NCBI RefSeq assembly: GCF_005405925.1
Contig: NZ_BJHV01000001.1
Coordinates: 4,216,001 to 4,280,000, forward strand
Length of the DNA stretch: 64,000 bases
DNA from: Streptomyces antimycoticus
Lineage (GTDB): Bacteria; Actinomycetota; Actinomycetes; Streptomycetales; Streptomycetaceae
Direction: 5' to 3'
Below the pieces are notes generated by a model, which saw only the letters and a program-made list of their open reading frames with translations, searched no databases and was not told the origin of the DNA. Both the position numbers and the translations under genes were made by a program. Positions within the stretch are counted from its first letter, which is position 1, and the number at the start of each line of letters is the position of its first letter. Below are positions 53,159 through 59,443 of the stretch, piece after piece.

Positions 53159-53554
53159 TCAGCCGAAGCTGATCGGCCCGTGGAAGTCCCGTCCCTGGAT
53201 GACCGGGCCCGTGATGCGGGCGTTGCCCGCGATGGTGTTGTGCACGGCGCCCGCCTCCCCGGCCGGTTTGCCGTGCTCCCGCATCCAGGAGGCCAGGTCA
53301 CGGCCGAACTCCGGGTCCTGCCGGGCCCGTTCGACCAGCAGATCGGCCAACTGGCGCAGCCGCTCGCCGTCGTCGTACGGAACCGCCACCGGCTCCGGCT
53401 CACCGGCCGGCTCGCCCTCGCCCTCGCCCCGCCGCAGCACCCGGCGGACCAGCGTGCCGAAGGACTCCAGGGCCCGCCGCCCGGCCTCGCCGCCGGCGCC
53501 CGACACCGCCGCGTTCACCGCCGTGACCAGCGCTCCCGCCGTCACCGGGTCCAT
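53159..53554 (-). CDS. small protein with C-terminal RHIM/BASS-like amyloid motif
   Basis: 131 residues. The N-terminal part is helical (VTAGALVTAVNAAVSGAG, then GRRALESFGTLVRRVL), followed by an acidic linker and RLRQLADLLVERARQDP. The C-terminus has NTIAGNARITGPVIQGRDF followed by HGPISFG, which fits the pattern N-hydrophobic-x-G...G-P-x-hydrophobic-Q-G-x-x-hydrophobic-x-G of RHIM-like bacterial amyloid signalling sequences (BASS). In characterised systems such motifs nucleate signalling amyloids between a receptor and an effector. ATG 53554 follows GCAGGGGG. No NLR-type partner is in the window. Motif assignment is by eye. Confidence 0.72.
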   Translation of the reverse strand: MDPVTAGALVTAVNAAVSGAGGEAGRRALESFGTLVRRVLRRGEGEGEPAGEPEPVAVPYDDGERLRQLADLLVERARQDPEFGRDLASWMREHGKPAGEAGAVHNTIAGNARITGPVIQGRDFHGPISFG

Positions 53555-53603
53555 GGCCCACCCCCTGCCCTCGTGCGCGGCTCCACGCTACCGGCGCCGC
53601 AGG

Positions 53604-54005
53604 TCACGGTTCCACCGATTCCGCGCGCAGGGTGAACCAGACGGTCTTGCCCGTCGGGGTGAGGTCCGTGCCCCATTCATGGGCGGTCTTGCTGAGCAGA
53701 AACATCCCCCGGCCGCTCTCGGAGAGGAAGTCCGGCTCCTTGACCACCGGCAGCGCCGACTCCGAGTCGCTGACCGCGGCGCGGATCCCGTGCGGAAGGT
53801 TCTCCAGGGTGAGGACGCATTCGGGAGAGGCCGCGTGCTTGTGGACGTTGGACAGCAGCTCGGTGACGCACATCCCCGCCGCGCTGATCAGCTCCTCGCG
53901 CCCCCACAGCCGCAGGCGCGCACCGACGGCACGGCGAATGTCGGCAAGCATCCGCGGATGAGCGCGAAGGCGCAGTTCGTATCGCTGCGAGATGTTCTCA
54001 GCCAT
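53604..54005 (-). CDS. ATP-binding anti-sigma/regulatory protein (GHKL ATPase)
   Basis: 133 residues, single HATPase_c domain as in SpoIIAB/RsbW-type proteins: ELISAAGMCVTELLSNVHKH carries the N-box, and SGRGMFLLSKTAHEWG the G1/G2 lid. It may bind ATP and a sigma factor or partner regulator. It is divergent from the Scr1-type HTH gene; the trio HTH, DUF397 and this ATPase is a recurring Streptomyces arrangement (whiJ/abaA-like loci) linked to differentiation. Confidence 0.88.
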   Translation of the reverse strand: MAENISQRYELRLRAHPRMLADIRRAVGARLRLWGREELISAAGMCVTELLSNVHKHAASPECVLTLENLPHGIRAAVSDSESALPVVKEPDFLSESGRGMFLLSKTAHEWGTDLTPTGKTVWFTLRAESVEP

Positions 54006-54159
54006 ATGATCCGGGGCCCCTCCACACCACGGCGCGCTGCCGTGTCCCCTAGCGATCCTGGCCTATGGAACGTCCCACTCGCAATGTTTCGACCCAGTCG
54101 CACAAGACTGGCATATGCCCGGCTGGTAGGCGTAGTTGGCAATACGACAGACTGGCGAC

Positions 54160-55044
54160 ATGTCCTACCAGCCAGTGCCCACCGTTCGGCGCAGGCGCCT
54201 GGGCTCCACGCTGCGACAGCTGCGCACCGAAGCGGGGATGACACTGGACGCGGCGGCCGCGGCGCTCAATGCGGCCGCGAACGGATCGGCCGACGCCCGC
54301 CGCTGGACCGCGCCGAAACTCTCCCGGATCGAGAACGCCAACGCCACGATCCGCGCCGCCGAGGTCGAAACGCTGCTGAGGGCCTATGCCGTCACCGACC
54401 CCACCACCCGTATCGCCTTGGAGGGACTGGCCAAGGACGCGGGCAAACGCGGCTGGTGGCAGACCTACCGTGGCGTCGTCGCCCCCGCCTACGCCGACTA
54501 CATCTCGCTGGAGAGCGACGCGGAGAGCGTCCGCGACTACGCCCCGCTGGTGGTCCCCGGTCTGCTGCAGACGGCCGACTACGCTCGCGAGACCATCGCG
54601 GCGAACGCCGTGGCCCGCACCGCCGCCGAGGTCGACGCCCTCGCCGAGGTGCGCCTGGCCCGCCAGGCCGTCCTCACCCGCTCCTGCCACCCGCTGCGGC
54701 TGTGGGCCGTCATCCATGAGGCGGCGCTGCGCCGCCGGTTCACCGGGCAGCCCGGCATCATGGCCGCTCAGCTGCGGCGGCTGCTGGAGGTGGCGGAGTG
54801 GCCCACCGTCACGCTGCAGGTGATGCCGATCGACGCGGCGCCCAATCCGGGGGACGCGGGCGCGTTCACACTTGTGGCCTTCCCGGGTCCGATGCCGGAT
54901 GTGGTCACCCAGGAGAACCTGCGCGGCCCCTCGTACGTCGAAGGAGTCGACGACGTCAATGTCTTCGCCGACGCCTTCGGCCACATCGTGGACTGCGCGC
55001 TGTCCACGGATGAGACGAAGGCCCTCATCGCTGGTCTGGTATGA
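54160..55044 (+). CDS. Scr1/WhiJ-like XRE-family HTH regulator
   Basis: 294 residues. N-terminal helix-turn-helix (LGSTLRQLRTEAGMTLDAAAAALN, then KLSRIENANATI) followed by the long Scr1-type domain: WWQTYRGVVAPAYADYISLE, VVPGLLQTADYAR, ALLR-like RRLLEVAEWPTVTLQVMP and GAFTLVAFPGP. Such regulators act with the DUF397 protein encoded next. ATG 54160 gives MSYQPVP; an ATG at 54136 is possible. The ribosome site is weak. Likely controls development or its own locus. Confidence 0.9.
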   Translation: MSYQPVPTVRRRRLGSTLRQLRTEAGMTLDAAAAALNAAANGSADARRWTAPKLSRIENANATIRAAEVETLLRAYAVTDPTTRIALEGLAKDAGKRGWWQTYRGVVAPAYADYISLESDAESVRDYAPLVVPGLLQTADYARETIAANAVARTAAEVDALAEVRLARQAVLTRSCHPLRLWAVIHEAALRRRFTGQPGIMAAQLRRLLEVAEWPTVTLQVMPIDAAPNPGDAGAFTLVAFPGPMPDVVTQENLRGPSYVEGVDDVNVFADAFGHIVDCALSTDETKALIAGLV

Positions 55045-55061
55045 GAAAGAGGGCCCCACAT

Positions 55062-55271
55062 ATGAACACCTCTGAAACGACCACGCACCACCGCCCCCAC
55101 TGGCGCAAGTCCTCGTACTCCGCGGGCGAGGGCCAGTGCGTCGAGGTCGCCGTCGCCGGCGGCCGCGTCCAACTGCGGGAGAGCGACGCCCCCGGCACGG
55201 TCCTGACCACCGCGCCACCGGTCCTGGCCGCCTTCGTCCGCAGCGCGAAGGCGGGCGCGTTCGACGCCTGA
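55062..55271 (+). CDS. DUF397 small protein
   Basis: 69 residues with the family pattern HWRKSSYSAGEGQCVEVAV and RESDAPGTVL, ending VLAAFVRSAKAG. DUF397 proteins are small partners or antagonists of Scr1/WhiJ-type regulators. It starts 17 bases after that gene, and a strong palindrome follows its stop. Confidence 0.93.
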   Translation: MNTSETTTHHRPHWRKSSYSAGEGQCVEVAVAGGRVQLRESDAPGTVLTTAPPVLAAFVRSAKAGAFDA

Positions 55272-55278
55272 TCGTCAC

Positions 55279-55316
55279 GTCGGTGCGGTGCCGTCCCGGG
55301 ACGGCACCGCACCGAC
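55279..55316. terminator. perfect 38-base palindrome, bidirectional terminator
   Basis: A 19-base arm starting GTCGGTGCGGTGCC is followed directly by its exact complement, between the convergent DUF397 and LPMO genes. In RNA the central bases would open into a small loop. Confidence 0.85.
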
Positions 55317-55344
55317 CCGCACTACCGGATCGACCGGACAACGA

Positions 55345-55938
55345 TCAGAACTGGACGTCCGAGCAGGCGTAGAAGGCGTTCGAGGTGTCCGCGATGGTCC
55401 ACACGGCGAGAATCACATGTCTGCCGCTCTTACCGCTCGGGATGGTGCCCGAGTGGGAGAGCGTGGACGGCGGACGCTGGCCGTTGTACGGAACGGTCAG
55501 GAAGGGCTGGGACTCCAGGCTCGCACGGGTGAGCTTCTGGCTGGGGTTCCAGCCGTTCTTGGTGATGTAGTACTTGAAGTCCGTGGTCGAGTGGGAGGCC
55601 GTGAACCGCCAGTTGAAGGTGTAGCTCTGGCCGGCGGTCATCCTGGTCGCGGGCCAGTTGCCACCCCGCGGGTCGTCGAGCTGGGAGAACCGGCTGTTGC
55701 CACCCGCACAGATCGAGCCGTCCGCGGGACCGCCGGACGGGAAGCCCTTCGGGCCCTCGACGCTCTGGGGCTCGTACTGGATGTCACCGCAGCCCGTCAC
55801 CGTGCCGTTGGCGCACAGCTTCTGGCGGCTGATGGGTGAGTCGGTGTAGCCGTGGCTGGAGGCGCTGCCGCCGGTCGCGAGGACGGAAATCGCCGCGAGA
55901 CCGATGCCGATGACGGCGGCGCTGATCTTCTTGCGCAT
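55345..55938 (-). CDS. AA10 lytic polysaccharide monooxygenase (chitin-active type)
   Basis: 197 residues. Signal peptide MRKKISAAVIGIGLAAISVL ending in SASS, after which the mature enzyme would start with HGYTDSP; that N-terminal His is the copper brace residue. The second copper His is in FTASHSTTDFKYYIT. Single-domain, with Cys pairs at both ends (KLCANGTVTGC, FYACSDVQF). It cuts crystalline chitin or cellulose oxidatively outside the cell. ATG 55938 has CAGGAG upstream. Confidence 0.95.
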   Translation of the reverse strand: MRKKISAAVIGIGLAAISVLATGGSASSHGYTDSPISRQKLCANGTVTGCGDIQYEPQSVEGPKGFPSGGPADGSICAGGNSRFSQLDDPRGGNWPATRMTAGQSYTFNWRFTASHSTTDFKYYITKNGWNPSQKLTRASLESQPFLTVPYNGQRPPSTLSHSGTIPSGKSGRHVILAVWTIADTSNAFYACSDVQF

Positions 55939-56114
55939 GCTTCGCTCCTGAAGACGTGGGGAGTGCTTCGATGAGCCGTGCACGGCGGTCTAGACCAAGT
56001 TGAGAGTATCCAGGGCCAATAGTCATGTCCATACCAATGGCGCAAGGCCGCGGCGCGGCTCGCGGCGCCCTGAGCACGGCCCGGGGCCGGGCCTGACCAC
56101 CGCCCAAGGTCGGG

Positions 56115-56120
56115 TAGAAT
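56115..56120 (+). promoter_or_regulatory. -10 element of tRNA-Lys copy 2
   Basis: TAGAAT lies 14 bases before the tRNA, with a possible CTGACC -35 sixteen bases further upstream. The first copy has TAGTAT in the same place. Confidence 0.5.
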
Positions 56121-56134
56121 TTCCACGTCAGCAG

Positions 56135-56208
56135 GCGCCGCTAGCTCAGTTGGTTAGAGCAGCTGACTCTTAATCAGCGGGTCCGGGGTTCGAGTCCCTG
56201 GCGGCGCA
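56135..56208 (+). tRNA. tRNA-Lys (anticodon CTT), copy 2
   Basis: Identical over all 74 bases to the copy at 21914-21987, and also in the nine bases before it. Same orientation. CCA is not encoded as a full triplet (ACC follows the acceptor stem). Confidence 0.96.
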
Positions 56209-56230
56209 CCAGTACCCATATCGCTGACCT

Positions 56231-56257
56231 GGGCGTCCTCGGCTTCCGAGGGCGCCC
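56231..56257 (+). terminator. hairpin terminator after tRNA-Lys copy 2
   Basis: A 12-pair stem (GGGCGTCCTCGG with CCGAGGGCGCCC, one G-T pair) and a 3-base loop, followed by ATTG. Confidence 0.7.
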
Positions 56258-56296
56258 ATTGTTCGTGGCGGCCGCGACCGTCGAACAGTCTCCTTT

Positions 56297-56306
56297 TGAC
56301 GTGTCA
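56297..56306. promoter_or_regulatory. candidate PadR operator, distal site
   Basis: TGACGTGTCA, a one-base variant of the palindrome TGACATGTCA found in this PadR neighbourhood, 64 bases upstream of the padR-like gene and next to a TTGACG that could act as a -35. Confidence 0.45.
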
Positions 56307-56350
56307 ATCAGCCCCGACAGTGCTGCTCATGACCCAAGACCTGCCGAAGA

Positions 56351-56360
56351 TGACATGTAA
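56351..56360. promoter_or_regulatory. candidate PadR operator, proximal site
   Basis: TGACATGTAA, nine bases before the PadR start codon. It shares TGACATGT, and the AAGCT that follows, with the sites at 57690 and 57775. Confidence 0.5.
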
Positions 56361-56369
56361 GCTGCCCAT

Positions 56370-56912
56370 ATGTCTCTGTCGCACGCACTGCTGGGCCTCC
56401 TCGCCATCGAGCCCGCGAGCGGCTACGAACTGAGCAAGGAGTTCGAGCGCGACCTCGGGCGGTACGCCTGGCAGGCCGGCCACACCAGCGTGTACCCCGA
56501 GCTGATCCGGATGGCGGAGCAAGGGCTCGTCGAGGTGACGCATGAGGGCGCTCGCCGTAGCCGGACCTACGCGGTCACCGACAAGGGCCGCGAGGAGCTG
56601 AGGGAGTGGCTGCTCGCGCCATGGGGGCAGGGCGTGGTGCGCAATGAGCAGGTCCTGCGGTTGTTCCTGCTCGAAGCGCTGGAGCCGGACGAGACCGTCA
56701 CCGCGCTGCGCGGCCTTGTCGAGCACGCCGAGGGGCGCATCTCCGAACTCCGCAGGCTCCGCGAGGAACAAGACGCCGAACCACGGCAGGGCCGCGACAC
56801 CCTCGGGCAGCTCGCCGCCGAGTACGGTCTGCGCCAGTACCAGGCGACTCACGACTGGGCGCTATGGGCCATCGAACACGTGAACAAGCGCCAGGGGTCC
56901 GATTCGGCATAG
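56370..56912 (+). CDS. PadR-family transcriptional regulator
   Basis: 180 residues. The N-terminal winged helix is typical: HALLGLLAIEPASGYELSKEF, then GHTSVYPELIRMAEQGLVE and RTYAVTDKGREELREWL. The C-terminal half is helical (dimerisation, Vir-like): ISELRRLREEQD. PadR proteins are mostly repressors that bind ATGT-containing palindromes and control nearby membrane or detoxification genes. Palindromes TGACRTGTCA lie upstream of this gene and of the two divergent membrane-protein genes 1 kb away, which are the likely targets along with itself. Confidence 0.92.
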   Translation: MSLSHALLGLLAIEPASGYELSKEFERDLGRYAWQAGHTSVYPELIRMAEQGLVEVTHEGARRSRTYAVTDKGREELREWLLAPWGQGVVRNEQVLRLFLLEALEPDETVTALRGLVEHAEGRISELRRLREEQDAEPRQGRDTLGQLAAEYGLRQYQATHDWALWAIEHVNKRQGSDSA

Positions 56913-56999
56913 CCTCCGCCACAGGTCCCGGCCGACGCCCCCGTCGCTCGTCCGGCGGCCAGTCGCTGAACGGAGGGGGATTTCGGCCACCGCGGGCCG

Positions 57000-57665
57000 T
57001 CACCTGAAGTCGCCGAACCGGCGTGCCCGCCGCTGCCGCCCGCGACCGCGCATGAGGTCCAGCGGATCGCCCTGACGCCCGTCGGCGTACGGCGTCGCCG
57101 GGCCGGCGCCGCCCGGCCGCCCGGGGGCCTCGTCGTCCAGCGGCGGAGGCGCGAACCGCTGCGACACCTGTTCCGGGAACGTCCTGCCGTCCCGCTCCGG
57201 GGCGAACGCCACGCCGGAGGACATCACGCGCGGGACGAGGACGAGCGCCTGTCCGAGCCGGTTGACGCCCAGCATCAGCAGAATGGTCGCCGAGGACGCC
57301 GCCACCTTCGCGTCCACCACGTGGGCGACGGCCATCATCCCCACGCGGGTGACCACCAGCAAGGCCCACAGCCACAGGCCGACCGCCGGCATCCGCGCCC
57401 ACAGCACACCGGCGCGCCGGTCCAGCCGGATGGTCGCGCCCTGAGCCGCGCCGATGGCCGCGGCCAGCAGCGCGCCGACGACCAGGCACACCACGTCGAT
57501 GGAGGCCGGATGGCGGTCGTGCCGACTCAGGTCGGCCATGCCGATCACGGTGAGGATCACGGGGAGCAGCATCAGCCGCCGGCCGGTGAGTGCCTCTCCC
57601 CGCAATTGGCGCGCGATGAGGGCCACGACGACCGCCACGGCGGCCAAAACCTCGAAGAAGCTCAT
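57000..57665 (-). CDS. DUF1453 (CcdC-like) membrane protein
   Basis: 221 residues. Four to five membrane helices are visible: FFEVLAAVAVVVALIARQL, RRLMLLPVILTVIGMADL, VVCLVVGALLAAAIGAAQG and VGLWLWALLVVTRVGMMAV, matching DUF1453. Function unknown. The C-terminal 60 residues are hydrophilic and Arg/Gly/Pro-rich. ATG 57665 follows GAGGCGC. Two copies of the ACATGTCA box lie within 35 bases of its start, and it is divergent from the TMEM175-like gene. Confidence 0.85.
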   Translation of the reverse strand: MSFFEVLAAVAVVVALIARQLRGEALTGRRLMLLPVILTVIGMADLSRHDRHPASIDVVCLVVGALLAAAIGAAQGATIRLDRRAGVLWARMPAVGLWLWALLVVTRVGMMAVAHVVDAKVAASSATILLMLGVNRLGQALVLVPRVMSSGVAFAPERDGRTFPEQVSQRFAPPPLDDEAPGRPGGAGPATPYADGRQGDPLDLMRGRGRQRRARRFGDFR

Positions 57666-57675
57666 GCGCCTCAAA

Positions 57676-57699
57676 CTACATGTCACGCTCGACATGTCA
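57676..57699. promoter_or_regulatory. two tandem candidate PadR operators before the DUF1453 gene
   Basis: CTACATGTCA (57676-57685) and CGACATGTCA (57690-57699), 14 bases apart, lie just upstream of the DUF1453 start. The second is followed by AAGCTGAC. Confidence 0.5.
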
Positions 57700-57774
57700 A
57701 AGCTGACGTAGCCAGAGTCCGCCGTAGGGCAGGGCCAGCACAGTTGGGCCTTGGACTGAGCAGCCGAGTTGACT

Positions 57775-57784
57775 TGACATGTCA
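57775..57784. promoter_or_regulatory. perfect candidate PadR operator in the TMEM175-like promoter
   Basis: Perfect palindrome TGACATGTCA. It overlaps or follows a TTGACT/TTGACA -35 and precedes TATGCA, a -10-like hexamer, so a bound repressor would block this promoter. Confidence 0.55.
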
Positions 57785-57856
57785 GCTTGGCAGTATGCAG
57801 AGTCCCAGCGAGCCGCACCCGCACCCGCACCCGCAATGAATCAGGAGCTGTTGACG

Positions 57857-58507
57857 GTGAAGTCTCTGAACGGAATCGACATCGAGCGGATACAAGCGTT
57901 CTCCGACGCGGTCTTCGCCATCGCCATCACCCTCCTCGCCCTGGAGATCACGGTCCCGGAGCATCTCCCCACGGCCGAACTCGGGCACGCGCTGAGGGAG
58001 GAGGCGCTCCCGTCCGCTGCCGGATATCTGCTCAGCTTCGTCGTGGTCGGAGCACTGTGGATCTCGCATCACCGGCTGTTCCGGATGACCAAGGTGGTGG
58101 ACGGCCCGCTGCTCTACCTGGATCTGGCGCTGATGGCCCTCGTCGCCGCCCTGCCGTTTCCGACGAAGATCGTCACGGAATACCACAGCAGCGCGATCGC
58201 GACCTCGCTGTACGCCGGCACGATCGCCGTGGCCGCGCTGCTGATCGCGGCGATGGCGACCCGCCTCCTCCGGCGCCCCAGCCTGCGCGACACCGACATT
58301 CCGCGCGCTCTGTTCACCCAGTCACTCCAGCACGCGGCGGGTGTCGCGCTCGTCTTCGGAAGCTCGGTGCCGGTGGCGGTGATCATCTCGTCCGACGCGG
58401 CGGAGTACTGGTGGCTCCTGGCCGTTCCCGTCCGGTATTGCCTCGGACGGCGCCACATCAGTGCGAGCAAGCATGCGGCGGTCGCGCCGTCCCACCCCGC
58501 CCCGTGA
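57857..58507 (+). CDS. TMEM175-family (DUF1211) membrane protein
   Basis: About 216 residues, six helices. The diagnostic selectivity segment of TMEM175 channels, RIQAFSDAVFAIAITLLALE, is at the N-terminus, followed by the LWISHHRLFRMTKVVDGPL loop. Members conduct potassium. The GTG at 57857 has CAGGAG nine bases upstream and is preferred; an ATG at 57836 would add seven residues. The promoter carries a perfect copy of the presumed PadR box. Confidence 0.88.
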   Translation: MKSLNGIDIERIQAFSDAVFAIAITLLALEITVPEHLPTAELGHALREEALPSAAGYLLSFVVVGALWISHHRLFRMTKVVDGPLLYLDLALMALVAALPFPTKIVTEYHSSAIATSLYAGTIAVAALLIAAMATRLLRRPSLRDTDIPRALFTQSLQHAAGVALVFGSSVPVAVIISSDAAEYWWLLAVPVRYCLGRRHISASKHAAVAPSHPAP

Positions 58508-58885
58508 CCACGGAGACGGTGAACTCGGAGCGAAGAATTCCTTTATGACGACCCCTCACGGCAGTCCGGATCTCGCCCGCCGAGTCCCGAGATAGTGACC
58601 AGCGACACATCTCAACCCTCTGTATACCGAGCTCGTTGCACATGAGTCGCTTTATCACCTCATTGGGGACGCACCGCGACGCACCCCGTACCTCCTCCGT
58701 GACCACCCTCCGGCGGAGGGTCCGACTCCGCTCCCCAGGCTCCTCCAGACCTCTTGTCCAAGGCCATGACCAGTGCATATGTTCCGTGCGACACAGCGCG
58801 GAAAGCGCTTGTTCCCGCGTCCGGGCCTTGGGGAGAGGCCCCGGCGATCTCCGTTTTCAGCAGCCTTTACGGGAGGGGTACGTCC
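58508..58885 (+). promoter_or_regulatory. 378-base gap before the cell-wall operon
   Basis: No gene can be supported here. The last 130 bases contain TTGTCC (58755) and a CATATGTT about 17 bases on, a possible promoter for the secreted-protein gene, and a GGGAGG ribosome site at the end. Confidence 0.35.
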
Positions 58886-59413
58886 ATGTCCACGATCCTC
58901 AGATCCACCGTCGGTGCCGCCCTCGCCTCCGCCGCGGCGGCCGTGCTCACCCTCACCGCGCCCCAGGCGTCGGCCGCCGAGCGCCCCGCGGCGCCCAGCG
59001 TCAAGGTGGCCCCGTCCGCCTCCGCCGAGACCAAGGCGTTCGCCAAGGCCAACCCGGCGCCCACCGCCGCCGCCGCGACCGTGTGCGGCACCGGCTACAC
59101 GCTGAACAAGGCCATCCCGCTGCCCGTCGGCACCGACCCGAGCCTGCGCCTGGCCACGCTGTTCAGCTACACCAACAGCGGCAAGGGCTGCGCGATCCTC
59201 GACAACAACTACGGCGCCTCGCAGTACATGTACCTCAAGGTCTGCAAGGTGGACGGCACCGGCTGCGACACCGACTCGGGCAACTTCAGCGAGTACGCGG
59301 GCCCTGTCTATGTCTCCAGCATCGCCTGCGCCCCGGTGACCGCCAAGATGGGCAAGACCTCCAGCAGTCTCTACATCAACTACTCGTCCGACTACGTCTT
59401 CCCGTGCAACTGA
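58886..59413 (+). CDS. small secreted protein of unknown function
   Basis: 175 residues. Signal peptide (STVGAALASAAAAVLTLTAP, cleavage after ASA), an Ala/Pro/Lys-rich stretch, then a compact domain with four Cys: TVCGTGYTLNKAIPL, GKGCAILDNN, LKVCKVDGTGCDTD and IACAPVTAKMG, ending VFPCN. The cysteines could form disulfides outside the cell. ATG 58886 follows GGGAGGGG. It is 30 bases before the DUF1906 gene and likely heads that operon. I do not recognise the family. Confidence 0.82.
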   Translation: MSTILRSTVGAALASAAAAVLTLTAPQASAAERPAAPSVKVAPSASAETKAFAKANPAPTAAAATVCGTGYTLNKAIPLPVGTDPSLRLATLFSYTNSGKGCAILDNNYGASQYMYLKVCKVDGTGCDTDSGNFSEYAGPVYVSSIACAPVTAKMGKTSSSLYINYSSDYVFPCN

Positions 59414-59443
59414 CCCCCGTCACTCGGCACTGAAGGAGACGTC

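Noticed and set aside
21914..56208. An integrative element defined by the two tRNA genes
   Set aside because: No integrase, excisionase or replication gene was found, so it is kept only as an observation on direct repeats, not called a mobile element.
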